The notes under the pieces are model-generated. The model worked only from the letters and a program-made list of their open reading frames with translations. It made no database searches and was not told where the DNA came from. From contig CAVWQS010000004.1 in assembly GCA_963757155.1 (NCBI GenBank), positions 54,073-118,072 of the forward strand: a stretch of 64,000 nt of DNA, in the 5' to 3' direction. This document shows, one piece after another, positions 1-8,358 of this stretch (its first letter is position 1; each line of letters opens with the position of its first letter). A program made the translations under genes and the position numbers. Source of the DNA: DASXQK01 sp963757155 (GTDB lineage Bacteria > Pseudomonadota > Alphaproteobacteria > Dongiales > Dongiaceae).

Positions 1-1
1 G

Positions 2-199
2 CGCGAGCGGGCCCGCCTGCAGAAGGAGATCGACCGCGCGACGGCGGATATGGGCAAGATCGAGAAGAAGCTCGGCAATGCCGCTTTCGTCGCCAAGGCG
101 GCGCCGGAGGTGGTGGAGGAGCAGCGCGAGAAGCTCGCCGAGCTCAAGGCGGTGCTGGCCAAGCTCGCCGGCGCCCTCGACAGGTTGAAATCTCTTTGA
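2..199 (+). CDS. valS: Valyl-tRNA synthetase, C-terminal fragment
   Basis: The last 65 residues of a gene that begins outside the window. The peptide is a charged helix of the type RLQKEI...IEKKLGN.AFVAKAP..VVE.., which is the C-terminal coiled-coil arm of bacterial ValRS that contacts the tRNA elbow. The enzyme charges tRNA-Val in the cytoplasm. Its TGA overlaps the TTG start of the next gene by 4 bases, so the two are probably cotranscribed. Only this tail is visible, so the call rests on the arm motif. Confidence 0.9.
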   Translation, partial: RERARLQKEIDRATADMGKIEKKLGNAAFVAKAAPEVVEEQREKLAELKAVLAKLAGALDRLKSL

Positions 200-837
200 G
201 GGCCGCGCCTGCCTTGCGGTTCGGAGCCGTGGGGTTGGCGCTGTTCGCCTTGTCCTTGCCTGCGCTGACGGTGCGGGTGGCGCTCGCCGCCCCGGTCACG
301 GTCGAAGGCATCACCTTCAGCGACGAGCGCGGCGATTTCACCATCGTCAAGGTCACCGGCACCGGCACGCCGGCCGATCCCTTCACCATCGTCGAGGATG
401 TGACGGGGGGTGCCCCGATCCTGGTCATCCGCGGCTTCGACGAGCATTTCGGCAACCGCATCGGCTCTCAGCACGTCATGGGCATGGCCATCACCAAGAT
501 CGCCATCAACCATACCGGCGCGCCCTGGACCGAATACCGCGTCGAGCTGCGCACGGCGCCCGATACCCCCAGCACTTATGGCGACGGGCTCTCCTTCGCC
601 CAGGGCTGGGCGAAGAAGCCGTCGCTCAGCTCCAGCAATTTCACCAACATCCAGGAGACGGACGAGCCTTATGACGCCATCGATTTCGACCAGGGGCGGG
701 TGGAGGTCGACAAGGCGGTGAGCTTCGATTTCTTCATCACCGACATGACCCCGAAGCCGGAGATCTTCCTGCTCCAGGCACCGGTGCGCAGCGTCGCCTG
801 CGCCTGGCCGCCGACCGGCGACCGGCAGCTCTGCTGA
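196..837 (+). CDS. Exported protein of unknown function
   Basis: 213 residues from a TTG start overlapping the valS stop (TTGA). Residues 1-31 form a Sec signal peptide (short basic start, hydrophobic core LALFALSLPALTV, AxA-like site at VALAA). The mature part is rich in Asp, Thr and beta-type stretches, with two C-terminal cysteines (SVACAW and the terminal QLC) that could form a disulfide. No catalytic motif was recognised. Position directly behind valS suggests cotranscription, but gives no clue to function. Confidence 0.75.
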   Translation: MRAAPALRFGAVGLALFALSLPALTVRVALAAPVTVEGITFSDERGDFTIVKVTGTGTPADPFTIVEDVTGGAPILVIRGFDEHFGNRIGSQHVMGMAITKIAINHTGAPWTEYRVELRTAPDTPSTYGDGLSFAQGWAKKPSLSSSNFTNIQETDEPYDAIDFDQGRVEVDKAVSFDFFITDMTPKPEIFLLQAPVRSVACAWPPTGDRQLC

Positions 838-843
838 GTTTCC

Positions 844-1221
844 ATGAGCGTCGCCGCCCTGCAGGCCCAGGCGTTCTATCGCGAGGTCGCGGCGGCGCGG
901 GCGCTTTGGACAATTCGGGACGATGGTGGTTATCCCACGCCGCTTGAGCGCAGCGGCGGACGTGCCGTGCCGTTCTGGTCTTCCGAAAGCCGGGCGCTGA
1001 CTGTCATTCGACGGGCCGCTGCCTATAAAGGCTTCGTTCCGGTTCGGATCGAATGGGATGTCTTTTGCAGCCGCTGGCTCCCGGGCCTTTTACAAGACCA
1101 CGTCCTGGCAGGCGTCAACTGGAGCGGATCGCGCGCCACTGGCTACGATGTCGATCCGCGCGAACTCAGAGAAAATGTTGAGGCTGTCGCCGCGATTGCA
1201 GACCGGCCCGTGGAGGGCTGA
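844..1221 (+). CDS. DUF2750 domain protein
   Basis: 125 residues. It shows the DUF2750 family pattern: N-terminal QAQAFYREV, then WTIRDDGGYPTP, PFWSSESRA, and RWLPGL...LAGVNWSGSRATGYDV near residues 75-103. The family is small and cytosolic, with no established function. It starts 6 bases after the upstream stop, so it is probably in the same transcript. The ATG is the natural family start. Confidence 0.85.
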   Translation: MSVAALQAQAFYREVAAARALWTIRDDGGYPTPLERSGGRAVPFWSSESRALTVIRRAAAYKGFVPVRIEWDVFCSRWLPGLLQDHVLAGVNWSGSRATGYDVDPRELRENVEAVAAIADRPVEG

Positions 1222-1275
1222 GCATCGCCGCCGATCTCAAGTTCCGAGTTGCCAAGCCCGGCTTTCTATCCTCCG

Positions 1276-1443
1276 ATGGCGCTCATGGTGATGATCCTGC
1301 CTTTCGTGCTTGGACTGCTGGCAGCCTTCCTGGCGATGCGGGGGCAGCGCTTCGGGGCCATCCTTGCCTGGGCGGCGCTGGTCATCGTGCTCCTCGCTTG
1401 GCTCCAGTATCACGCCAGCGATAAGCTCAATGTCTCCCTCTAG
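1276..1443 (+). CDS. DUF5993 small membrane protein
   Basis: 55 residues with two hydrophobic helices (about 3-20 and 28-44) separated by RGQRFG, followed by WLQYHASDKLNVSL. This matches the small DUF5993 proteins that sit directly before dsbB in many proteobacteria. I chose the ATG at 1276. A TTG at 1249 would add nine residues that do not look like the family. It probably lies in the inner membrane. A role linked to DsbB is inferred from the gene pairing only. Confidence 0.7.
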   Translation: MALMVMILPFVLGLLAAFLAMRGQRFGAILAWAALVIVLLAWLQYHASDKLNVSL

Positions 1444-1470
1444 GCCGCAAGCGATGAGCCGGGCGGGGGC

Positions 1471-2022
1471 ATGCTGATCCGGCTGCTCAATCTGCTGGGA
1501 CTGCTGGGCGTGAGCTTGGTGCTGCTGGCCGCGTTCTATTATCAGCTTTTCCAGAACGAGCTACCCTGTCCGATCTGCCTGCTGCAGCGGGGTTGCTTCG
1601 TGGCGCTGGGCATCGGCTTCGCTCTCAATCTCAGCGTCGGGCCCTCGCGGCTGCATGACGCCATGATGCTGGTGAGCGGGCTTCTGGGCGCCGGCACGGC
1701 GCTGCGCCAATGGCTTCTCCATATCGCCCCGGGCGATGCGGGTTATGGCTCGCCCTTGTTTGGCGTCCATTTCTATACCTGGGCCTTTGTCACCTTTGCC
1801 GCTTCGATCCTCTATGTCGCCTTGCTGCTTCTCGTCGAGGCGCGCGAGGGCGGCTCTGCCCGGCGGCAGACCCAAGGCGCGGGCCTCCTCGGCCGCCTGG
1901 CTCTCTGGCTCTTCCTCCTGGTGGTGGGGGGCAATCTCGTCTCGACCCTGCTCGAATGCGGCTTCGGCGCCTGCGCCGCCAATCCGACCTTCTACGAGTG
2001 GCTGGGTCCCAAGGCGGTCTGA
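1471..2022 (+). CDS. dsbB: Disulfide bond formation protein B (DsbB family)
   Basis: 183 residues with four membrane helices. DsbB is an inner-membrane quinone reductase that reoxidises the periplasmic thiol oxidase DsbA. The first active pair is C33-P-I-C36 followed by LLQR, the classic DsbB signature. A second cysteine pair (C163 and C168 in ECGFGAC) lies after the last helix, followed by NPTFYEWLG. In E. coli DsbB the second pair lies in the loop between helices 3 and 4, so this belongs to the variant subfamily that accompanies DUF5993. No dsbA is present in the window. Confidence 0.9.
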   Translation: MLIRLLNLLGLLGVSLVLLAAFYYQLFQNELPCPICLLQRGCFVALGIGFALNLSVGPSRLHDAMMLVSGLLGAGTALRQWLLHIAPGDAGYGSPLFGVHFYTWAFVTFAASILYVALLLLVEAREGGSARRQTQGAGLLGRLALWLFLLVVGGNLVSTLLECGFGACAANPTFYEWLGPKAV

Positions 2023-2188
2023 GGCTGGTTTCGCTCCGCGCTGCCGGAACTTGCCTTGCCTGCCCCTGGTCCGGCCCCTGCGCTATCCCTTGGGCGGATA
2101 GGCCTCTGCCGATAAAGCATTGGAAGCCCCCTGGAGGCCCGGCTATTTTCCCTGCTCTTTTCGGGGTCATTTTTGGGAGGAGGCTCGC

Positions 2189-3907
2189 ATGAGCCAGACC
2201 GATAAATCGAAGCTGCCGAGCCGCCACGTCTCCGTCGGGCCGGCCAGCGCGCCGCACCGCTCCTACTACTATGCCATGGGCATGACCGAGGAGGAGATCG
2301 CCCAGCCCTTCGTCGGCGTGGTCACCACCTGGAACGAGGCGGCGCCCTGCAACATCTCCCTCAGCCGCCAGGCGCAGGTGGTGAAGCGGGGGGTCAAGGC
2401 CGCGGCCGGCACGCCCCGCGAGTTCACCACCATCACCGTGACCGACGGCATCGCCATGGGCCATGCCGGGATGAAATCCTCCCTGGTCAGCCGCGAGGTG
2501 ATCGCCGATTCCACCGAGCTCACGGTGCGCGGCCACTGCTATGACGCCCTCGTCGGCCTTGCCGGCTGCGATAAATCGCTGCCCGGTCTGATGATGGCCA
2601 TGGTGCGGCTCAACATCCCCTCGGTCTTCATGTATGGCGGCTCGATCCTGCCCGGCCGCTTCCGCGGCAAGGATGTGACGGTGCAGGACGTCTTCGAGGC
2701 CGTGGGCGCCCATTCCAGCGGCAAGATCAGCGACGAGGATCTGCATGAGCTGGAATGCGTCGCCTGTCCCTCCGCCGGCTCCTGCGGCGGCCAGTTCACG
2801 GCCAACACCATGGCCTGCGTCTCCGAGGCGATCGGCCTGGCGCTGCCCGGCTCGGCCGGGGCGCCGGCACCCTATGAGAGCCGCGACGCCTATGCCGAGG
2901 CCTCGGGCCAGGCGGTGATGGCGCTGCTCCACAAGAACATCCGGCCGCGCGACATCGTCACCCGCAAGGCGCTGGAGAATGCGGCCATGGTGGTCGCGGC
3001 GACCGGCGGCTCGACCAATGGCGGCCTGCATCTGCCGGCCATCGCCCATGAGGCGGGCATCGAGTTCGATCTGCATGACGTCTGCGACATCTTCCGCAAG
3101 ACGCCCTATATCGCCGATCTGAAGCCGGGCGGACGCTATGTCGCCAAGGACATGTATGAGGTCGGCGGCGTGCCGGTGCTGATGAAGGCGCTGCTCGAGG
3201 GCGGCTTCCTCCACGGCGATTGCATGACGGTGACCGGCAAGACCATCGCGGAGAATCTGAAGAGCATCAAATTGCCGACCAATCAGGACGTGATCCGCAC
3301 CACCGCCAAGCCGCTGTCGGCGACCGGCGGCGTCGTCGGCCTCAAGGGCAATCTGGCGCCCCAGGGGGCGATCGTGAAAGTCGCGGGCATGCAGAACCAG
3401 GTCTTCAGCGGCCCGGCCCGCTGCTTCGACTGCGAGGAGGATGCCTTCGAGGCGGTGCGCGTGCACGATTACAAGGAAGGCGAGGTCATCGTCATCCGCT
3501 ATGAGGGCCCGCGCGGCGGCCCCGGCATGCGCGAGATGCTGGCGACCACGGCCGCCATCTATGGCCAGGGCATGGGCGACAAGGTGGCGCTCATCACCGA
3601 CGGGCGTTTCTCCGGCGCCACCCGCGGCTTCTGCGTCGGCCATGTCGGGCCGGAAGCGGCGGTCGGCGGGCCGATCGGGCTGATCAAGGACGGCGACATC
3701 ATCCGCCTCGACGCCGTGAAGGGCACGCTGGAGGTCGATCTCAGCGACGCCGAGCTCGCCAAGCGCCGCAAGGCCTGGAAGCCGCGCCAGCACGACTATC
3801 AGTCGGGTGCCATATGGCGCTATGCTCAAACCGTCGGCGATGCGGAGAAGGGTGCTGTCACCCATCCCGGCGCCAAAGCGGAGACACATGTTTATGCAGA
3901 TATCTAG
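2189..3907 (+). CDS. ilvD: Dihydroxy-acid dehydratase
   Basis: 572 residues. It catalyses the third step of valine, isoleucine and leucine synthesis (2,3-dihydroxy-acid to 2-oxo-acid) using an Fe-S cluster. Cluster cysteines are visible at C54 (AAPCN), C127 (GCDKS) and C199 (PSAGSCGG). The C-terminal GRFSGATRGFCVGH block is also typical. The start is the ATG at 2189, 6 bases after a strong GGGAGGAG ribosome site; an in-frame start at 2120 is upstream of that site. The reading frame is intact and of normal length. Confidence 0.97.
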   Translation: MSQTDKSKLPSRHVSVGPASAPHRSYYYAMGMTEEEIAQPFVGVVTTWNEAAPCNISLSRQAQVVKRGVKAAAGTPREFTTITVTDGIAMGHAGMKSSLVSREVIADSTELTVRGHCYDALVGLAGCDKSLPGLMMAMVRLNIPSVFMYGGSILPGRFRGKDVTVQDVFEAVGAHSSGKISDEDLHELECVACPSAGSCGGQFTANTMACVSEAIGLALPGSAGAPAPYESRDAYAEASGQAVMALLHKNIRPRDIVTRKALENAAMVVAATGGSTNGGLHLPAIAHEAGIEFDLHDVCDIFRKTPYIADLKPGGRYVAKDMYEVGGVPVLMKALLEGGFLHGDCMTVTGKTIAENLKSIKLPTNQDVIRTTAKPLSATGGVVGLKGNLAPQGAIVKVAGMQNQVFSGPARCFDCEEDAFEAVRVHDYKEGEVIVIRYEGPRGGPGMREMLATTAAIYGQGMGDKVALITDGRFSGATRGFCVGHVGPEAAVGGPIGLIKDGDIIRLDAVKGTLEVDLSDAELAKRRKAWKPRQHDYQSGAIWRYAQTVGDAEKGAVTHPGAKAETHVYADI

Positions 3908-3945
3908 CGCGGCCGCCATCGCGACCGCGGCACAGGCCTCCCTCA

Positions 3946-3968
3946 CCCTCCCCCGCAAGGGGGGAGGG
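3946..3968. repeat. GC-rich palindromic repeat, type B, copy 1
   Basis: A 23-base near-perfect palindrome: arm CCCTCCCCC, loop GCAA, then G-rich arm. It lies in the ilvD-lemA gap and is repeated exactly at 31641-31663. Relatives occur at 4603-4637 and 31501-31560. It would form a strong hairpin in RNA and may attenuate read-through from ilvD into lemA. Confidence 0.75.
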
Positions 3969-3992
3969 CGGGGTCATGCCAGGGTCGGGGCG

Positions 3993-4577
3993 ATGCTGCG
4001 CGGCTTGCTTCTGTCGCTCTTCGTTGCCTTGCCGCTCGCCGGCTGCGGCGTCAACAACATCCCGAGCTATTCGGAGCAGGCGAAGGCGACCTGGGCCCAG
4101 GTGCTGAACCAATATCAGCGCCGGACCGATCTCGTGCCCAATCTGGTCGCCACGGTGAAGGGTGCAGCCGATTTCGAAAGCAAGACCCTGCAGGCCGTAG
4201 TCGAGGCCCGTGCCAAGGTCGGGCAGATGCAGCTGCCGCCCGATATCCTGACCAATCCCGATGCCATGAAGACCTTCGAGCAGAACCAGGGTCAGCTGAC
4301 CTCGGCTCTCTCGCGGCTGATGGTGGTGGTCGAGCAATATCCGCAGCTGAAGGCCAACGCCAATTTCCAGACCCTGCAGGCCCAGCTCGAAGGGACCGAG
4401 AACCGCATCGCCGTGGCCCGGCGCGACTACATCCAGGCCGTGCAGCAGTACAACACCGAGCTCAAGACCTTCCCGGGCCGCATCTGGGCGATGCTGCTCT
4501 ATTCCAGCTACAAGGAGATGGCCCAGTTCACCGTCGACGAGAAGACGATGACCGTGCCGACGGTGAATTTCAATTGA
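3993..4577 (+). CDS. lemA: LemA family lipoprotein
   Basis: 194 residues. The signal peptide ends in a lipobox LAGC with the lipidated cysteine at residue 18. The body is the long antiparallel helical LemA domain (YSEQAKATWAQVLNQYQRR, DLVPNLVATVKG, then VARRDYIQAVQQYN). The family has no firmly established biochemical role but is usually next to TPM-domain genes, as here. I chose the ATG at 3993 because it begins the signal peptide; the frame is open upstream only because the palindrome contains no stop. Its TGA overlaps the next gene's TTG. Confidence 0.9.
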   Translation: MLRGLLLSLFVALPLAGCGVNNIPSYSEQAKATWAQVLNQYQRRTDLVPNLVATVKGAADFESKTLQAVVEARAKVGQMQLPPDILTNPDAMKTFEQNQGQLTSALSRLMVVVEQYPQLKANANFQTLQAQLEGTENRIAVARRDYIQAVQQYNTELKTFPGRIWAMLLYSSYKEMAQFTVDEKTMTVPTVNFN

Positions 4578-5398
4578 GGCTGCCGCTGGTTCTAACGGAA
4601 CTCCCTCGCCCCCGGACAGAGGGCCGGGGTGAGGGGGGCAGGTTCGGTTTCGCCGCTGGCATCGGCCTGCTTCTCCTTCTGCTGCTCTCCTTCACCGCCG
4701 CCCAAGCCGATCCGCCCATCCCACCGCTCACGGGGCGGGTGATGGATCTGGCTCAAATTCTCGACCAGGCCGAGAAGGACCGCATCACCGCGGAGCTCGC
4801 AAATTTCGAGAAGCAGAAGCAGCTCCAGCTCGTCGTCGTGACTCTGCCGGATCTCGCCGGCTACACCATCGAGGATTGGGGCCTGGCCCTTGGCCGCAGC
4901 TGGGCCATCGGACAGAAGGGCAAGGACGATGGCGTGATCCTGCTGGTCGCGCCGAAGGACCACAAGCTCAGGATCGAGGTGGGCTACGGCCTCGAGGGCG
5001 ATCTGCCGGACGCGACCGCCAACGAGATCATCCAAAACGTCATCATCCCGCATCTGCGCAATGGCGAGATGGCGCTGGGCATCGAGGCCGGCGTGCAGGC
5101 CATCATCAAGACCCTGGGCGGGACGGTCGATGCCGCGGTCGCCGTGCCCGCAGCGCAGGCAGAAAGCTCTCAAGAGGATGATGGGCTTCTCTTCTGGGTG
5201 AGCCTCATCCTGTTCTTCGGGTTCGTGATATTCGTGAACGTCGGGCGCCGGGGCCGGCGCCGGGGCTTCTGGGGCGGCTACTATCTAATCGGCGGTGGTT
5301 TGGGGAGCGGCGGCTCGTCCAGCGGCGGCTCCTCGGGTGGCGGCTTCTCGGGCGGCGGCGGCTCCTTCGGGGGCGGCGGCGCCTCGGGAGGGTGGTGA
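4574..5398 (+). CDS. TPM domain protein, YgcG family, Gly-rich tail
   Basis: 274 residues from a TTG overlapping the lemA stop. Order: an unusual N-terminal stretch of about 23 residues, a hydrophobic signal or anchor segment (LLLLLLLSFTAAQA), a TPM domain (about residues 55-180: GRVMDLAQIL..., GYTIEDWGLALGRSWAIGQ, DDGVILLVAPKD, VGYGLEGDLPD), one membrane helix (LFWVSLILFFGFVIFV), then a Gly/Ser tail ending SFGGGGASGGW. TPM proteins are linked to membrane protein quality control or phosphatase-like activity; the role here is unproven. The N-terminal stretch is encoded by a palindromic repeat (4603-4637), so the true start is uncertain. Confidence 0.85.
   Translation: MRLPLVLTELPRPRTEGRGEGGRFGFAAGIGLLLLLLLSFTAAQADPPIPPLTGRVMDLAQILDQAEKDRITAELANFEKQKQLQLVVVTLPDLAGYTIEDWGLALGRSWAIGQKGKDDGVILLVAPKDHKLRIEVGYGLEGDLPDATANEIIQNVIIPHLRNGEMALGIEAGVQAIIKTLGGTVDAAVAVPAAQAESSQEDDGLLFWVSLILFFGFVIFVNVGRRGRRRGFWGGYYLIGGGLGSGGSSSGGSSGGGFSGGGGSFGGGGASGGW
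4603..4637. repeat. GC-rich palindromic repeat inside the TPM gene 5' end
   Basis: An inverted repeat with arms around CCCTCGCCCCCGG and CCGGGGTGAGGGG. It is related to the type B palindromes at 3946 and 31641 and lies within the first codons of the TPM gene, encoding residues such as PRPRTEGRGEGG ahead of the hydrophobic core. Confidence 0.65.
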
Positions 5399-5400
5399 GC

Positions 5401-6018
5401 ATGCGCAAGCTTTCCGCGATCGAACGAAAAGGCGTCGAAGCGGCCATCGCCGAAGCGGAGAAGGGCACGAGCGCGGAATTCGTCGCTGTCGTCGCCAGCC
5501 GTGCCGACCGCTATCACGTGGTCAGCCTTGCCGGCGCCATCCTGGCCGCTCTGGCCGCGGCGGTGATCGTCATGCTGGTCGACCCCTGGGCATCGCTTCG
5601 CCTAATGCTGGGCGCCCAAATCGTCGCCTTCGGAATCGTCTACGGAATTCTGGAGCTGACGCCGCTCTCCGTCCGCCTGGCGCTGCGCCGGGCCCGACAG
5701 GCAAAGGCGCGGCGCCTGGCGCATCTCCTGTTCCTCGATCGCGGCCTGGCGAGCCTGCCGGAGCACAACGGCGTGCTGTTGCTGGTGGCGCTGGCGGAGC
5801 ACCAGGTCGAGATCGTGGCCGACCATGGCATCGAATCCCTGGCGGGGAGTGCGGAGTGGAAGAAGATCGTGGATGCCTTCACCGCGACCGCGCGCCAAGG
5901 CGCGGTGGCGAAGGCGCTTGAAACCGCCGTGCGCGATCTCGGCGGCCTGCTCGCGCGCCATTACCCGGCGGCCCCCGGCGACCGCAATCATCTGCCCGAT
6001 CGCCTGATCGAGCTCTGA
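5401..6018 (+). CDS. TPM domain membrane protein
   Basis: 205 residues. The N-terminus (LSAIERKGVEAAIAEAEKGTSAEFVAVVASRADRY) is the start of a TPM domain. Two membrane helices follow (about 38-58 and 66-88), then the second half of the domain (LFLDRGLASLPEHNGVLLLVALAEHQVEIVADHGIE). It forms a three-gene unit with lemA and the Gly-rich TPM gene, 2 bases apart, a grouping seen across proteobacteria. The ATG at 5401 is preferred over GTG codons at 5392 and 5395. Function unknown. Confidence 0.88.
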   Translation: MRKLSAIERKGVEAAIAEAEKGTSAEFVAVVASRADRYHVVSLAGAILAALAAAVIVMLVDPWASLRLMLGAQIVAFGIVYGILELTPLSVRLALRRARQAKARRLAHLLFLDRGLASLPEHNGVLLLVALAEHQVEIVADHGIESLAGSAEWKKIVDAFTATARQGAVAKALETAVRDLGGLLARHYPAAPGDRNHLPDRLIEL

Positions 6019-6034
6019 CAAGAGGACAGGCGTC

Positions 6035-7533
6035 ATGGCCCGCATCGCCATCGGCGGCTTCCAGCACGAGACGAATACCTTCGCCCCCACCCCTGCGAGC
6101 TATCAGGATTTCGCCCGGGCCGATGGCTGGCCGGCTCTCCTGCGCGGGCGGGAGATGCTGGATGTCCTCGACGGGATCAATCTGCCGTCCGCGGGATTCA
6201 TCGCTGCCGCCAAGCGGCAAGGCCACGAACTCCTCCCGCTGCTCTGGTGCTCCGCCACGCCCTCCGGCCCGGTCGTGCAGGAGGCCTATGAGCGCATCGC
6301 CGGCGAGCTGCTGGAGCGGCTTACCGCCGCCGGTCCCGTCGATGCGGTTTATCTCGACCTCCATGGCGCCATGGTCGCGGCGCATCTGCCCGATGGCGAG
6401 GGCGAGCTGCTGCGGCGTCTGCGGCGTCTGGTAGGACCGGATCTGCCGATCGTCGCCAGCCTCGATTTCCACGCCAATGTCTCGCCGGCGATGGTCGCAT
6501 ACGCGACGGCGCTCGCGGCCTATCGGACATATCCCCATATCGATATGGCGGTGACGGGCGAGCGCGCCGCGGCGCTGCTCCAGCGCATCTTGCGCCAGGG
6601 CCCGCTCGCCAAGGCGCTTCGCCGGCCGTCCTTCCTCATCCCGCTCACCTGGCAATGCACCATGGTCGATCCCGCGGCCTCGCTTTTCGGCGAGGTCGCG
6701 GCCGGTGAGCAAGGCGAGGTGGCGAGCCTCTCCTTCGCCCCCGGCTTCCCGCCCGCCGACGTACCGGATTGCGGCCCGGCTGTGCTGGCTTATGGCGAGA
6801 ACCAGCGCGCGGCCGACCGCGTCGCCGATCGTCTGGCGGCGGCCGTAGCCGAGGCGGAGCCGGATTTCGCCGGCCGCATCTATGAGCCCGACGAGGCTGT
6901 GCGGGAAGCCATGCGGCTCTCCGCCTGCGCCAGGCGGCCCGGTGATCCTGGCCGACACGCAGGACAATCCCGGCGCCGGGCGGCAATTCCGATACGGTCG
7001 GGCTGATCGAGGCGCTGCTGCGCCAAGGTGCCGAGGGCGCGGTCGCTGGCCTGCTCCATGACCCGGCCACGGCCGCGGCCGCCCATGCGGCGGGGCAGGG
7101 GGCGGAGATCGAGCTCGCCATCGGCGAGATCTCGCGGCTGCCGGGCCATCGGCCGCTGGCAGGGCGCTTTCGCGTCGAGCGGCTGGGCGATGGGCGCTTC
7201 GACGCCACCGGTCCCTTCTATGCCGGCAATCGCATGGAGCTCGGGCCGATGGCGCGGCTCGCCATCGGTGGACTTCGCATCCTCGTTTCGAGCCGCAAGC
7301 AGCAGGCGGCCGATCAGGCCATGTTCCGCCATCTCGGCATCGAGCCCACGGCCGAGAAGATCCTCGCTCTCAAGAGCTCGGTTCATTTCCGGGCCGATTT
7401 CCAGCCCATCGCCGAGGCGATCCTGATCGTCGCCGCCGACGGCCCGAATCCCGTCGACCATCGCAAGCTGGCCTACCGGAATCTGCGGCCGGGGATGAGG
7501 CTGATGCCGATGGGCCCGGCCTTCCAGGGGTAG
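6035..7533 (+). pseudogene. M81 family metallopeptidase (MlrC-like), two frameshifts
   Basis: MlrC-type (microcystinase C-like) peptidase. The N-terminal part reads FQHETNTFAPTPASYQDF, AVYLDLHGAMV, SLDFHANVSPAMV, AYRTYPHIDM. These hold the metal-site residues (H and E of QHETN, D and H of SLDFHAN). Near 6930-6945 the frame moves by +1 to give GGPVILADTQDNPGAG, and near 6975-6985 by +1 again to give GNSDTVGLIEALLRQ and on to the stop at 7533. Removing one base at each place restores about 498 residues, normal for the family. Either a recent pseudogene or two base-calling errors. It is 16 bases after the TPM gene on the same strand. Confidence 0.82.
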
Positions 7534-7557
7534 AGGACGGCCGGCGCCAACAGTGAC

Positions 7558-7640
7558 ATTGACGGAAACGCGTTTTGCGTATAGAGTGTAAGTTTAGAGT
7601 CTACATGGAGGATTGCCTGCAGATTCCCTGCAGAAGCAGG
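7558..7640 (+). repeat. Structured intergenic element, copy A
   Basis: Upstream block 7558-7591 (ATTGAC ... GTTTT ... CGTATAG) followed 65 bases later by a tandem motif ending in a hairpin CCTGC-AGAA-GCAGG (7626-7640). The same arrangement occurs on the minus strand at 52120-52290. The loop is conserved in type, while the closing pair changes from C-G to T-A there. TTGACG and TATAGA are promoter-like but only 15 bases apart. It lies between two convergent genes; a short ORF (7605-7676) crosses it, but its frame is not shared with copy B. Confidence 0.6.
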
Positions 7641-7713
7641 TCGGACCGCCGGGAAAACTGCTTCCAGCGAAATTGAATGCCGGTCGCAACCCGGGCCGAA
7701 TGGCCCGCGACCC

Positions 7714-8142
7714 TCAGCCCAGCTTCAGCTTCTCGTCGAGCGAAAAACGTCCGGCACCCGTGAGATAGAGAAGGAAGAGGCCGGAGATGATGCTGACGTT
7801 CTTGAGGAAATGGATCTCGGCATCGACCTGCTCCGCGCCTGACATGGTCCAGAAATGGTGACCGAGGATCGCGGTTGCGAGGGTGTAAAGCGCGAGCAGA
7901 ATTGCGAGCGGCCGGGTGAAAAGGCCCAGGACAATGGCAAGGGCGACGCCCAGTTCCATGATTATGGCGATCGGCGCCGCCAAGGAGGGAAGGGGCACGC
8001 CTCCTTGGGTGAAATAGGCGATCGTTCCGCTATATCCCGTCAGCTTCTGCCAGCCGAACACGACGAACAGGATCATCATAAGGATTCTCGAGATCAGCAG
8101 AAGTGGATCCCTGATCTGTTCGGCACCGAATGTGTTGCGCAT
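7714..8142 (-). CDS. DoxX family membrane protein
   Basis: 142 residues with four membrane helices: LLLISRILMMILFVVFGWQKL, then PIAIIMELGVALAIVLGLF, PLAILLALYTLATAILGH, and IISGLFLLYLTGAGRFSLD. The RILMMILFVVFGWQKLTGY start and the C-terminal GAGRFSLD are DoxX/YqjF-like. Family members are associated with quinone or thiol redox processes at the inner membrane; no partner is evident here. I chose the ATG at 8142 (AAAGG 12 bases upstream). A longer in-frame start at 8310 would translate a REP-like palindrome. Confidence 0.85.
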   Translation of the reverse strand: MRNTFGAEQIRDPLLLISRILMMILFVVFGWQKLTGYSGTIAYFTQGGVPLPSLAAPIAIIMELGVALAIVLGLFTRPLAILLALYTLATAILGHHFWTMSGAEQVDAEIHFLKNVSIISGLFLLYLTGAGRFSLDEKLKLG

Positions 8143-8261
8143 GGATCTGCCTTTCTTATCAATCTGCGAGAGTTCAGCGGTAATTGAGGGGCTCGACAAA
8201 CAGGAAAGCAACGGCGGATTGTCGCCTCGTTGCGCTCGCCATTCTTTCATATGCGCACTTC

Positions 8262-8289
8262 CGTCATTCCTGCTTTCGCGGGAATGACG
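8262..8289. repeat. REP-like palindrome, type A, copy 1
   Basis: CGTCATTCC...GGAATGACG palindrome around TTTCGCG. It belongs to a family found here also at 31439, 31696, 55794, 55895, 63884 and 63933. It sits upstream of doxX. Confidence 0.85.
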
Positions 8290-8358
8290 AGACGGGGAGA
8301 CATCGCTCAAATCGTTTGGATAGCGCGAGGCCGCGCTAGGAAGGCAGAGCCGCCCGAC

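Noticed and set aside
1790..3958. 722-codon minus-strand open frame over ilvD
   Set aside because: Antisense shadow of ilvD; no domain, no ribosome site, and codon pattern mirrors the plus-strand gene.
7605..7676. 23-codon ORF in element copy A and a 31-codon ORF (52159-52254) in copy B as a conserved peptide
   Set aside because: Over the shared hairpin core the two reading frames differ by one base, so the peptide is not conserved; the element is more likely non-coding.
8143..8310. Upstream extension of DoxX
   Set aside because: It would translate a type A palindrome and adds 56 residues absent from the family; ATG 8142 has a better ribosome site.
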